Below are positions 47,441 through 60,530 of a DNA stretch of 64,000 nucleotides, one piece after another. The stretch covers positions 621,900 to 685,899 of the forward strand of contig VZRR01012419.1 of NCBI GenBank assembly GCA_013398015.1, in the 5' to 3' direction. Under the pieces are notes generated by a model that did no database searches, had not been told where the DNA came from, and was given only the letters and a program-made list of their open reading frames with translations. The translations under genes and the position numbers were made by a program. Origin of the DNA: Oreocharis arfaki. Lineage: Eukaryota; Chordata; Aves; Passeriformes; Paramythiidae. The number at the start of each line of letters is the position of its first letter. Positions within the stretch are counted from its first letter, which is position 1.

Positions 47441-50219
47441 TGAGGAAGGCCTACATTTCTAAGTAAGGCAGGGATGTATGCGTATAAAGTGGGATAAAGT
47501 GCATGTGGCTGGACTGGTGATCTCACTACCTTAATGTGCAAGGGACAGTCACTTCAGATCAAGATGAAGAAAAAGATGGTGATTTAGTACCAGAAAAAGA
47601 CAGGGCATAATTGTGTCTGCACAAATACAAGCACAGTTGCATGCCAATTTTCTACCTGCAACCACAGCAAACATGCACACTAACGATAAATTGCACACTG
47701 CAGTCACTGCAACAAGCCAGTGTGGTTGCCACAAGTGAGCTTGCAAACACTGTGGTTAGAAATCCCAATTAGTCCTGTAGATATGCTTGCCTCTTCCCAT
47801 GTACCATGGTGCATGTAACTTAACAAAAATCATATCTCTGTGCTCCTGACAAAACACAGAGTTGCTTAAGGAAATTCATTTTGCAAATGTATGTGTTGTG
47901 GGAAGGGTATATAAAAACCTCAAACCCTTAAAACTGTTTCATTTCCTTTTCCCATGTAGATTGCTTTAAAGTATGCATGTATTCCTGTCACCAGCCTTCT
48001 GGCTAATCATTAAATGAGAATTTGATTGATTTCTACACGCAGTGGCTCCCAAAGGTTAAGCATTTAAAAGGAACTGTCTCATCTGTTGCTTTTGCAGAGA
48101 TCTCTTGCATAGTTTCCTCTCTAAGCAAAGGAACAAACAAGCCTCAGTCCCCAACCTTTCATCACCATAACCTTTTTGGAGTCAAATGGACAATTCTGGG
48201 TTTACTTCACCACTCTCAGTCATTTCACATGATAAGGAATAACTTCTGTGTTACTGGTGCATATTCCCCAGCCTGCTCTGTACACGCGTTTTTACTTGCT
48301 TTATCTTACCTGGCCCGTAATTTAAAGGACTTAAAAGATACACTGTGCTAAGCAGACCATATGGCATATAGTACACCTGGCCCGCGCTTAGCACCTGCTG
48401 AGCGCACTGTGGGCGTCACAGGCTGTTTGATACAGCACTCCTGGCCAGAGGGCAAAAACATATCCATGCATTTGCATGCTGGACGGAGGCCACGGTGATC
48501 TGACACAGCATCCTGACAGTTCCTCCAAGACTAACAAATCTGTAGAAAGCAATGGGCTTAACCAACGAAGGAGACACCACACTGCAGAGACCTACACATA
48601 TACAGACACCTCGGGGATCCTAATAGGCTTGCCCTGATGAACAGGGACCTTCAACAAACGCTAACGCGCTTTGAGTGCGAAATGTCAGCATTAATCATTT
48701 GGACGCAGTCAGAGTTTTCCAAAAGTACTCAGACAAATGACAGAGAGATGTGTTTTGATACCACTTAGGCAAATATAAATGCCATCCTGACTTACTCCCA
48801 TGTAGAGCCAAAAAGGGCAGGAAGCAACATGCAGTGAAAAATAGATGTCTCAAAATAAAAATAGTAGACATCAAGTAGAAAGAGAATGCATGAAACTGTA
48901 ATGCTCATAAGGGTTCAGCAAGCATGAGCCTGAAGAGTGGCCTGCAAGATCCGACCTTTCATTCACTGCTGATTCTGCTGGCCTGTGACTCACTCTCTTT
49001 ATGTGCCAACTGGTCCACTAAGCCTGTATTTTTAGTGCAAAGTTCTATGAGGTTTACAGAGCGGGAATATCATGCAGAAGTGTCAGGAGATGCTGCCGTA
49101 GGTGATTTGCAGCAACAGCAGCTTTTGTCAAAGCAGTCCAGGTATCCAGCAAAGGCAGGAGACATCTTGTTGGCCCATATGGGATTTTTAGCCTCTAGCA
49201 CTGGGCAGCTGGACAAACATAAAGAATGGAGCAGACAAAGGGATTTCTCTCTCTTACACTGCTCAGGAAGGAAAATTTATCATGAGTGTAAAAATCAAGA
49301 GGATATTTGTTGCAAACAGGGTGGCAAGGCCCTGGTGGTGTCCTCAGCAATGACTGGCAAGCTATAGAGGAGCTCAGTCTTGCACCAAGGGCAGAACTAG
49401 ACTTTGTGCATATAGACTTTGGAATTGCCCAGTTTAGAAGATTTCCATTTTCCAGTGTGCTGCCTCTCAACAGCATGCCTTGATTAACCTATTTTAAATA
49501 AATTCAGAAGTAATCTTTCTGTCTTCATGTTGGAATGTTATCAAATGAAAATCAGAGCTGTTATCTTCTTCCATTTGTAGCTCTCTCTCTCCTGTTACTG
49601 GAATAAAAATTCCCTGGCTGGGAGGAGGTTGTCAGGCTGGAACTGCCGTTATGTTCATGGCTAGAAGAATCTTGATTGCTTAGGCCTGGGGATGCTGATG
49701 ACCCTCTGACAGGGATATGTTTTTCCTTACATATCTGCAAACCTACCCCTTACAGCAGAGGAAAACCTCAGCCTCACAGGACAGGCTGTTTCTTCATTTG
49801 CAGCACCACTGAGGCTCACTGTCAAGGGTTCCTCATCAGGCCACAGAACAGATTCTGCCAGGATCTGCCCCTGTGCAGGGCTGGGATACAGGTGGGCTAC
49901 TCTGCCCGGTGCAGGGAGCCCAGCTGGGAGGTCCTTCTCCTGCCTTGCTCCTCCGTATGCTAAATCTGTGGTGAATTGAGCCATGAGTGAGTGCCCCAGG
50001 CTCCAGTCTAGCCTCGAACTACCCCGGCTCCATCTGTCACCCTATCTGGGGCATCTTTGCTGCATGATTGGCACAGGGCTTGAAAAGGCAGCACAAGACG
50101 GGCCATGTGGCAACCCTGCTGATGGGGAGGGGGAGGCGGGGGAGCAGGATGAAATATTGTGACAGGACACTTCAAGCCCCAGCTAATCACAGCTGCTGAG
50201 GGCTAAAGAGTGCTATACA
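47441..50219. other. unique non-coding sequence
   Basis: Nothing recognised between the two CpG-rich segments. The longest open frame (147 codons, 48924-49367 plus) has no family resemblance. Confidence 0.5.
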
Positions 50220-50590
50220 TCCCCTCGTATCAGGCAGCGCATTCCTGGCAACATTATTAATTCAGAGGAGTCCCTTTAATTTGAAGCAGAGATTAAGACT
50301 TTCCCCGGTTGGCCTCACTGCGGCTGTAAAGGCAACAGGCAGGGCTATTGTAAGGCCATTAGGGAAGAACAATAGGACGCTGAAAGGGGGATGCGGGTGA
50401 ATAGGGGAGCGAGGGCTGGCTTGTGCCAGAGGCCGGCTCGCCTCATTACGGGAGCGGCAGATGGAGCGTGGCCGGGTTGCTGGGCAGAGTCGGGGCTGGC
50501 AGCTGGCGGCAGCTCCCCCGCACTGCAGCGCATCCCCACCGCACCCCGCGCTCAGACAAGGCACAACAGGTGGATGGAGACTGGCGCCCT
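50220..50590. promoter_or_regulatory. second CpG-rich segment (candidate promoter or enhancer)
   Basis: About 21 CpG in 370 bases, with at least 15 between 50390 and 50590, where GC is clearly above the flanks. The left part (50255-50380) is different in character: it has TTATTAATT, TTTAATTTG and GAACAATAGG motifs, the last a SOX-like ACAAT core, as in many developmental enhancers. It ends in AACAGGTGG (50567-50575). No gene is visible. Function is inferred from composition only. Confidence 0.5.
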
Positions 50591-53500
50591 TACCAGCAAA
50601 ACCCAAAATTAATAATTTAAAAATAAAATAAAAAAAGCTTCCCTTTTTTCCTTCCTGCCTCTTCCTCCCTGCTGCGTTTACTCAGGCATTCCCGAACTGT
50701 GTCGAACAGACATCAGGGTGGTGTGGAAAGCACACTCTCTTGTCTTATTCATGGTCATGCCAGTCTATGCAGGCATTGCTTCCTTCTCAACAGGGATAAA
50801 TGACAGCAGAAGCCTGGTGGCTGTGCAGGAGATGGTGTTATGCGTTCAGGTGTTTAGACACGGTCAGGCACCTGATTCATCTAACTCCTCAATGGATTTT
50901 TTTAAGTGCTCATTGGCTTTACTGGTTTCAGAGGAAATTCCCTTATGCTAACCAAGGTTTTTCTTTTCCTTGATATGCTTGAACTCACAGGCATGTCATA
51001 CCTGAGAGGAGGGGATGGAACACTGATTAAAGTCCAGCCTTGCAGTCTACCAGGTGTTACGCCATGTGCCAACCCCCAGCAAACCGACCTCTGCAGCTCC
51101 CTGACAGCCCCTGCCACCAAGCCCACTCAGCTCTCTCTCCAGCTGGGGAGCAAGGACAAAAGTCCTTCTAGAAATAAGACCTAGAAAGCATCACAGAGGC
51201 AGTATTTATTATATTTACTAAGTCGGTGAAAAAGTTATATTTTTCTTCCAGTTTTGCTGTACTTCAAGCCCCAGAAGTAATGATTCTGGCAATCCGGGCT
51301 CCTGACTGGGGGCCTGACAGCTACCAGGAGAGGCAACATTTCCCCGTCTCCCCAGATGTGGCGCAGGGGCAAGCGTATGGAGAAACCTGTTCAAATTTGA
51401 TCGTCCCCTGACACTCTGGAGAAGGTCATCCAGAAGATGATGCTGAATGTCACAACAAAAGTAATTTTATAAGTATCTGTTGTTGTTTTATGGTTGGATC
51501 TCTCAAGGTTGTTTACAATGCTTTTGTGCAGTTCTAAGTCCTTCCCTCTACAGAGGAGAAACTCCCACAACCTGAGCTAAGATTGTGGCCGAGCAACCTG
51601 GCATGGTCCCAAGTGAGTTCAGGACACACAGACCAGGCTCTCTGCCTTTAACTAACTGATGTCCCCTGGTCTTTATGGTCTATGTTCCCTTCCATTTCAT
51701 GGCCATGCATGTAATTGTTGATTAAAGAGCAACTGCAATTTCTTCCATGGGAAAAAAAAATTAGGAAACTATGGAGAGTATTTTAGTTACAGGAGTGGAA
51801 AGAAGGAGAAGGACCCGGCAGCCTGTTAGCAAGTCACTTTGTGCAGAACATCATCAGGCACTCTTTGGACCACTCACTCTACACAAAATGCTCTTTGGCA
51901 GCAGTAGGGTTATTAAAGGTGATGCAGAAAGAGGTCACAACATTCAAAGCAATACTGTTTAGGTCTTCTACGATCATCTTTTGCTTCTCTGCACCACAGA
52001 ACACACACCTTAGTTTCCTCTATCTTACCTGAATTTTTAATTCATACCTTACTTAAAATTATCGCACTATATGGCCTTCAGTTTATTCAGGGTGCAACTC
52101 TGTTTTCATAAAAGGAATGCATCAGAAGCGATTATGAAAATTAATTTGATTCCTTTTATTTTTACCCCTGCTGAGCTATTGTCTTTGTTCTGATTTCTTA
52201 TGGGTCGAATGAAGACTAATCCAGACCTGCAGCACAGTGTTCACTCCCATGTAGCTGCAGCTGCTTGTAGGGAGCTGTTAAGTGTGGTACAAGGTGTTTA
52301 GTGGCAAAAACAGAGGGCAGGGACTGCTGTCTGCTTACACTGGTTTTGCCATTGAAGAGACCACAGCTGAATGAGGCTCACTGACAGGGTAAGTCGTGAA
52401 CACTGTCCTGAGCCTGAGCTCAGACCCAGCCATGAAGCACACCTCTGAGTCAGACTCATTTTTACAGATATAGAGATGGTCAGCTCTAACCTTTCAATTG
52501 CAAACACAACTGTTCTACACCCACAGAAACAGACAGTGGAAGGACCCAATGCTCAAATATAAACTTCTGAGAGCTGAGACACCTGATCTGTATGAATTTG
52601 TTGACAGCCATTGTACCTTCTCGAAGGAAAGACAAAAAATCCTTTCTAGTTATTTAGGCAGAAGCAGATGATTATACAACCCATCCTCAAGTATCATAAT
52701 AATTTAAAAACAGTAAACAATTGAACAAACAGGCAGATTTAGTCCCAGAAACAGATGCAAAGTGGGAAAGCAAAGCTTTTGTATGAGCACCTGCAGAGGT
52801 TTTGTCCTGTGCCAAGATCAGTGTTATTTGCCCATCTTAGTGGTTTTGAAATGTGCTGCTTATCATTTGCAAAGCCTGTCAGAAAACTGAGAGAAAAATA
52901 GGAGGAGCTGTAAGAAGTCTTGCTCTGCAGCAGACCGATGTTCTAGACATGGCAACTACCATTTTCTGCATGAGGACGAAGTTCGGGCAAGGAAGGATCT
53001 AGCTGTCAAAGGGAGTTAAACCTGCTACAGAGAGCTGGATAATTTAAAAAGAACAGAATCAGAAATTGTTGCAGTCTTTTCACAGGAGCCTTTTAAATGC
53101 ATATTTGGAGCAATCCACTTGCTCAATTTCAAGCACATTTGAGACAGGTCTCTGAAGTTCTTTCTGTCTTTCTGTTGTGAAACCAGCATGTTTAGCTGTT
53201 CATAATAACTCAGGGATTCAAACTGTCACTGCCAGGAGCTGTAGGCTGCTTAAACTGGCCATTTAGCAACAGCCTTGTACCTACATTCCCCCATCTTATA
53301 ATTTCATGTTGGTATTAATTCCCTGAATAGTGAGATTGGAGGGTCTGAAGAGTAAACACTTTGATTGCCACTGGAAACTCGTGGGATATGGGGAACAGCG
53401 AAAAATAACCATCTGGCTCTGACGCTGTGTTCCCAGCACAGGGCTCTGTGTCCGTCACTATGGGTGAGTTCATGCCTCCAACGACAGCAGCTTTGCTCTC

Positions 53501-54635
53501 TGACCCTGCAGCAGATTCCCGAATGCCGGCAAACACAAGAGGCAAGGCAAAGTCAACACACGCACTAGCAGTGTCAATAGACAGCTTCTTTCTGAGGAGG
53601 AGGCGTTGGCCATAGGGTTATGCTGCTCTTTTGCTGATCCATTTGAGCCTGTGAGCCCTGACAGAAGCTGCCGGGGGGCAGTGCTGTGACTGTGCGTATA
53701 CACTGTACAGCACCTCTCTGGAGGGCAAAGGGCAAAAATGCAGAAGACAGAGGAGACGAGCCACATCTCACAGCTCTGCAGTCTCTTTAAAAACATGTAG
53801 GAAGGCCAAGAACTGCATGTGCATGTGCTTGTTCACAGATGCACACAGCCCACCTTAAAAACCCTGAGAAGTGTTTGGGTCATTCTGTTGTTCTCACAAC
53901 CTGAGAAGCTTAAACCAAGCATTTATGGTTTGATTCACAGAAAATGAGATATACAGAGAACTTCTAACCAAAGTAGCCACAGTCCTATGTGCCACTTAAG
54001 TGTTTCTACAGACAAATCCCTGTTTGCAGCCTTCATTTGTGCATGAAAATGATTTACACTTTTAGCTCTGGACACAGTGACTGCAAATGAAGGCATGCCT
54101 TTCACATGTGCTCTTGTTTATGGGACATGGTGTTCACTTTTTTAAAATACAGTCCTAGGTCAGTGGACTGAAGGAGATCGGTCACTGCCAAGGGCTTTAA
54201 AATGTGTTTTGTCAATAAAGGTTACTTTGACCCAGTGTGTCCTCTAACAAGGCAATAAGATCAACATAACTGTCCGTCCTGTAATGCTTTTTCATGAGGC
54301 TGCTCAGGGTGAAACAAGGTCCAATTAATTTCTACCTGTGGTAAATAAATTGTAAAGCCAGAAAAAGAATCTTATTATGTAAAACCTCAATTGAGAGAGT
54401 GTTTGCCATGTTCTTGTGTTTCAGCCTAATTACATGAGACTACAGGAGATACGTATGTTCTGGTCCTAGTTTCCAAATGTCAAACTGTGCTCCTACCATT
54501 TTTTTGGAGCAAAAGCCAGAAGTCCCTTCAATCCATTTCCAGTATGAGTAGACTACTCACTTGCAAGAAAAGAATTTCCTAAGAATCACAATTTGCAGAA
54601 ATAAAGCCATTTTCTAAAGGATATGTATTTAGCAA
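50591..54635. other. unique non-coding sequence
   Basis: Nothing recognised. Short overlapping open frames only. Confidence 0.5.
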
Positions 54636-55490
54636 CCTGGACAAAAATGAGAAGCAGGCCCATGAGAACCTCACAAATTTCAACTAGTCCAGGTACAAGG
54701 TGCTGCACCTGGGTGAAGACAGTCTTAGACATGAACACAAACTGGGAGAACAACTCATAAATAGCAGCCCTGCAGAGCAGGACTTGGGGTTCTTAATGGA
54801 TGAAGAGCTGTGACCTCAGCTGTGAGGCTGCAGCCCAGAAAGCCAAACGTGTTCTGCATCCAAAGCAGCGTGGACAGCAGGGTGAGGGGGAGGATTCTGC
54901 CCCTCTGCTCTGCTCTGGTGAGACCTCACCTGGAGTGCTGCATCCATCTCAACATGAGAAGAAATTGGACAGGTTAGGGTGGATCCAAAGGACACCACAA
55001 AGATGATCAGAGGGATAGAGCATCTCTCCTACTAAGACAGGCTGAGGGGAACAGGACTGTTCAGTCTGAAGAAGGAGAAAGCTTCAAGGAGACCTAACTA
55101 TGGCCTTCCAGTACCTAAAGGGGGCTTATAAAAAGGAAGAAGAGGGACTTTTTATATGGCCAGATAGTGACAAGGCAAGAGGCAATGGTTTTAAACTAAA
55201 AAAGAGCAGGTTAAATCAGCTGTTAGTTTTTTACTCAGAGGGTAGTGGAGCAATAGAACAGGTTGCCCAGAGAAGTTGTCGGTGCCCTGTCCCTGGAAGT
55301 GTTTAAGGCTGGGTCAAATGGGGCTCTGAGGAACTTCGTCTAGTGAAAGGTGTTTCTGCCCATGGCAGGGGGATGGGAACTACATGGTCTTTAAGGTGTC
55401 TTCCAACCCAAATCATTCTGTGTTGGTTCTATAATTCTAGACAATAGTTCTGTAATTCTACACAATAGTTCTATAATTCTACTTGCACCT
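54636..55490 (+). mobile_element. CR1 LINE 3' end with terminal repeats
   Basis: The copy starts within the C-terminal part of ORF2 (text equivalent to 'kchm LHLG', seen as GTGCTGCACCTGGG at 54700-54713). It runs through the RT tail and 3' UTR to GTCTTCCAACCCAAATCATTCTG-like sequence at about 55398-55420. It ends in about two and a half copies of a 21-bp unit (TTCTATAATTCTA then ACAATAG) from about 55428. The 3' end is intact and the 5' end truncated, the normal state for CR1. All frames are broken. Confidence 0.93.
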
Positions 55491-58400
55491 GGTCTGCAGG
55501 ACAATCTGTGGATCTCAGCAAGAAATACCATGCATTTATTCTTCCATTCCACTCTGAGAACAGTCACCCATAATGCAAGTGCAATTTGCATGCAACATTT
55601 CATTTTCAGAACAGGTTTTCACACATGGTTTTAAAGAAATCACAGTATGCATCTTGTTTCTTATTACAAAATGTGCATTTACCTGCAGGTGATCTTTCAA
55701 TAATCTACATCTGTAAATATGTGCATCCATGTGTCCATAAAATCAACTTGTGCACTTGTACTCTAGTGAACATCACGGTAGAGCTAATGAAGATTCCTTG
55801 CAAAACCCATCTTGTTAAGGTGAAAAATTCGTAGTGGTAAGGCCCTGAGAAGTTGACTGATCACCTATTGTGATTTTTTAGAGAACATTGGCTAAACTGA
55901 GTGTCAGATTACAATTCGCTTCTGTATTTTTTCTGAGTATATTTGGTAAATTCTGGGTCTGTATGAGTATACTCAAGGGTATGATATTTTTGCCTGACTG
56001 AAGCTCCTTGAAAACAAATTTGCTTTCCTCCCTGGCTGCTTTCCCCAAGAAGGGGTGAGCAATGGATGCCTCTTCTCTCCACTTGATAGGCCTTGAGTGA
56101 GCATGAGACCTGTGTCCAAACTCGCGCAGTTCCACAGGAAGCTGGACAGACCTTCATAGTGGGCAGTGGCAGCTTTTACAGTTAATGCTGCAGAACTTCA
56201 AACGGTGTTACTGTAGTTACTGAGAGATTGACCTCCAAATTCACATTTACAAACAGCTTCCAAACACATGGTAATCATGCAGCTTACACAGCAGGTTCAG
56301 TACCTACTGTTCAGTGCCAGGGTGCTAAACTGAGAAGGCTTTAATGAAGAAAACAAGGAGAGTCCTTTGTATTTTGGATTCCAGCTCTTGCAATGTGTTT
56401 TGTGCCTGAAAAGTCAGCAGTGGAAACAATTATTGGGATGTGAGTGATGATGGCCCTGCTGCCCCAGTACCCTGAGCAGCACACTGGCTGTGGCCAGTCC
56501 CTTCTGTAATTGCAGAGGGTTATTTTGCAGCATGTTACTAAACAAGTGCCAGCTTCCCTGTGTGCTTGCAGAAAAGGAAACCAAGATCTGTTTTCTTCCT
56601 CTCATGACCATCAGCAGGCATTGTTTTCACAGGGATCTCGAGTAAAGGGACAAACAACGATGTAAATTGTGCAATTTTCACAGTATTACTTCTGTCGTTT
56701 CCCTCAGCTGCCCAAAACCTCTTTTGCTCTAAAGCAACAACACAGGACAGTTTGTACATAAACAGGGCTGTGCAGTGTTAGATGAGCAAAAGCCAAGCTG
56801 AATATCGTAACTAGATGCTGTCCTAGTCATCAGTTAGTGTGGGAGGTGGGAAGCTGTTTTCCCTCTACAAGCATTGCTGCTGTTGGGGGTTTATTTATCA
56901 GCACTTTGTATCCAGGAATAAGAAGCTGCTCCTTGAAAGAACTGTTACTGTTTTCTAGCTATCAGGATACTGTCCTAACTTATTCCCACCCTCCATCCCC
57001 ATTCCCTCCCTTTTTCCCCACCATGCCCCTCCCACCAGCACACCACCCTCATCTCCTGGAGAGAGCATTTTGCCAGGAGGAAATTTTGTCATTGGCCCAG
57101 GGAGAGACTGAGACCAGCGTACAAGAGTAGAAGGGAGTGGTATCACTCTCTCACACCAACAAGTTAAAGCCAGCTCCACGTATTTTTCAGATTGGTGGAG
57201 ACTAATAAATATAAACATGATTTCTCAGGGCCCTTCACAAATGCTGAACGTACTCAATATGATTAAGTGATAAACAACAACGCTGGCGAGTTTGCATTTG
57301 GTCTGCTGTAGCAATAACATGGTGTCCTGCCAGCAACAGCACAGAATGCAGTGCTGGGAGACCAGGAAACTAGTGGGAAAGAAAAAAAAATATGCAAGCC
57401 TTGCCCTTTATGCTTTGCTGATGGGGAAAAATAAATAAAGAGCACAACCTTTCACAAAGGGCTGACTCTGGGATCACTCTGAAGGGCTGGACCGTGCATG
57501 AATCAGTACAGCAAGAGGTGAAGGCTCAACTGCTGCTCAGAAAATAGCCCCTCAGCAAAACAGGCACTGGTGTTTTATCTCTTCATTACTAATCCTGCCA
57601 CATAGGTCTGATATCATAATCCCTTTCCTTCTTTTATGTCTTAATCTCTTCCCCAGCCTCCAATCTATAGTAAAAGTACATTGGCCAAAAGGATGGGAAA
57701 CTGGATTTGGCCTAAGGAGACCAGTAGCTAAATAAGCAGGCTCTGATTTCCAGAAAGTGTAGCACCCTTCCCCTTTGTAAAGTTGTTTCTGCTTTAAACA
57801 GTAAAAGCAAGAGTGGAAGCCTGACAAGTCAGTGCTGATTATGGGCTTTCTATTTTTAAACAATTGCTCTCAAGAGACTGACCAGTTTGTGGCTAATTCC
57901 TTGCTCCCAGAGGTAAAGGACTAGTGAAAAATATCACTACCCATCTTGCATGTGTCTATGGGATGACGGAAAAGGAGGGTAGAGAAATAGGAAAAGTGGA
58001 CAGTGCATGGCAGGAGAGGACCAGCACCACTCGGCTGCCAGTGTGCAAAGCACTTCTCAGTCGTACTCCTGCAGGCCCGTGACAGTTCAGGCAGCCTCAC
58101 AGGGAACATGAGGATCTTGGAGAGGAGACCTGCCAGCATTAGGTTCACACTTCCTTGCAGGCCAGCAGTGCAAATGCTTGAATCAGTACTTTTTAATGCT
58201 GTGGCAGGAGGAAAAGTTCTCCCTGGGGTCTCACCAAACTGTGGTGCTTTTTCTCAGTACTGCTCTCAAGACGTTGGGAAATTCGTCCTGTGAACTTGCA
58301 GAGTCATGTGCTCACTGCATTTGAATAAACATTGTTCTTTTCTTACTTGGATTAGCTCTGCTCACTGAAACCACATCCACTTTTTATGCTGGCTGCCTGT

Positions 58401-60254
58401 ATTGTAAACTAACAGAGATGTCTAAAAAAACCCTCAGAGGCCATTTATTGAGTAGCCTGCAAGTTACTTTCTTCTTCTCCATTCCTATACGAATAGATGA
58501 TAATGTCCTATGAGAAACTACTAGAGAACTCTCATTTTCATTTTTGCCTTTCTTCTCCGACCCTCTTCATTTCACAACATCTTTGTGTTTATACCTCCTA
58601 CCATGTTACTGTAGCATTAAGCTATCTCCCCCTCTCAAAATAACCGCAACAGCTTTTCCTCCCATTTCTACTGACAGCTGCATTCATGTTCACTCTCACA
58701 TCACTGTGTAGCATGTACCTCTCACAGTGTGTGGTGAGCCGTCTGAACATACACACGCTGTCACTACCTCTCCTGCTTGTAGAGTTGTGAATATTGAGGC
58801 TTGCCGTGACAACAGGGTGCACAGGCACACTGGTGCTTCCCTTGCAAGCTGACAGAGCCTCTGTCTCCTTACTCCATGGGCTGCCATTCACACTCATTTG
58901 AAGTGAGTTAGACATCACAGCCTCACCCACCTCCTGATAAAGTCCCAGATTTGCACCCCATAAGCAACACACAAAAGAGAAATACAGCACTCAGATGGTA
59001 GCCAGGTGGGAGCAGTCAGGGAGACTTTGTTACTAGAAATGCCATAAGATTTGTGGTCTTCCTTGCAAAGAAATATCAATCTAATTTTGCTACCCACCAG
59101 GGTTCACATGACCTATTAGAAGACCTTTTTTTAAGTGGCAATTATTCTTGCACCTCTTCAGATAGGCATGGCTAAGTGAGCCTTTTGTGGCCCAGTGAAC
59201 TGGCTTACTATTCTGTCCCTTAAAAACACACTTTAAGTGTACGAGATGTAAGTCATAATAATGATCTGTTCATCAGCAACAATCAAAAACGCCTCAAAAG
59301 ACAAATCCTGTCATCGAAAGTCACCATATTGCTATTTACCAGACCTACCAAAGAAAAAGCTGTACACACAACAAATGCTATACTGCCTCCATAAATAGTC
59401 AGGTAACAGCCATGGAGACCACAGGAACAGTTGCATGAGGGAGAAGTCAGCCTCTGTCCCAAGCCTTGAGGAGAAGAACTCAATAATGGCTTTTTGCATG
59501 TGTCCATGGAGTTCATATGCGGACAAGATGGGTAAGGCATCTGTGTAGCTGGATACATGGCAAAGACTTTGTTAACAATCTCTGCCCTAGGTCGTTTATA
59601 CAGACAGTTTTGGAGTGGCAGTTAGAAACTGAGAGTAGGTGACAGGGTGTACGTTGGTACTTTTCTCTTAGGCTAATTAATGGGCTTATACATACAGGTT
59701 AAAAGAAGAGCTGCTCTTGGAAACAACTCAATATGATATGGAGGCTAGCTTGAATGAGACAGCAGTGTGTCTTGTTGCCTACCCTGCAAATATTGTCACT
59801 CAGTCTACACCAGAAAAACACGCACCAGGCTCTGTGCCTTGACGTTCTCTTTGCTCCAGCAGTTATTGTTTCCTGCGCAGTAACGGGATTGAAGAAAAAT
59901 CACTACCTCCCATGGCAGTTGTAAGATCCCTTTTCAAAAGCCCATTGCTTCCTCCTCCAAGTGCTTTTACAAGCTCTCACACTGCTGAAAGCTTGCATAA
60001 CATTGCCAAGGTGTCACAGGTGGAGCGGGAGCTTCAGACGAAATTTATTGGAGAAGCCCTACTGCTGAGCCACAAGGATACACTTGCATTCTAAACTCCA
60101 GCTCAGAAAGGAATCTGGGTGCTGCTAAATCCAATCTTGCCCTTAGACTTTGTCACGGTTTAAGTAACTTTGTCTGGCAGGATTTAAAGATGGCAAATCA
60201 GATATATTTATATAATATGAATTATTTATGATTAAACAAAAGGTCTTTTAAATC
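55491..60254. other. unique non-coding sequence
   Basis: No coding exon or transposon is recognised. A C-rich stretch at 56985-57033 is listed separately. Confidence 0.5.
56985..57033 (-). repeat. G-quadruplex candidate on the minus strand
   Basis: Eight runs of three or more C lie on the plus strand in 49 bases (56985, 56989, 56997, 57004, 57008, 57016, 57026 and 57031), so the minus strand carries eight G runs with short loops. Confidence 0.75.
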
Positions 60255-60292
60255 TTTTTTTAAGATTTTAAAGAATTAAAATCTTAAAAAAA
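60255..60292. repeat. perfect 16-bp AT-rich hairpin
   Basis: Arms 60255-60270 and 60277-60292 are exact reverse complements (core AAGATTTTA / TAAAATCTT plus seven T / seven A) around a 6-nt loop, AAGAAT. It is followed by an A-rich (AAT)n patch to 60310. Confidence 0.9.
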
Positions 60293-60360
60293 ATTAATAA
60301 TAATAATAAATCAGAATTATTTACTTCACAGTATAAAAGATAAAACTGCTAGAAGGATGG

Positions 60361-60530
60361 GATAGAATAGGATAGGATAGGGTAGGATAGGATAGGATAG
60401 GAGAGGATAGGATAGGATAGGAGAGGATAGGATAGGATAGGAGAGGATAGGATAGGATAGGAGAGGATAGGATAGGATAGGAGAGGATAGGATAGGATAG
60501 GAGAGGATAGGATAGGATAGGATAAGATAG
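60361..60530. repeat. GATAG minisatellite with 20-bp higher-order unit
   Basis: The stretch is 34 pentamers of GATAG or close variants. From 60401 to 60520 it is six identical copies of the 20-mer GAGAGGATAGGATAGGATAG, that is, four pentamers of which one is the variant GAGAG. The reverse strand gives a Ser-Tyr-Pro-Ile-Leu repeat open frame, which is an artefact of the repeat. Confidence 0.97.
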
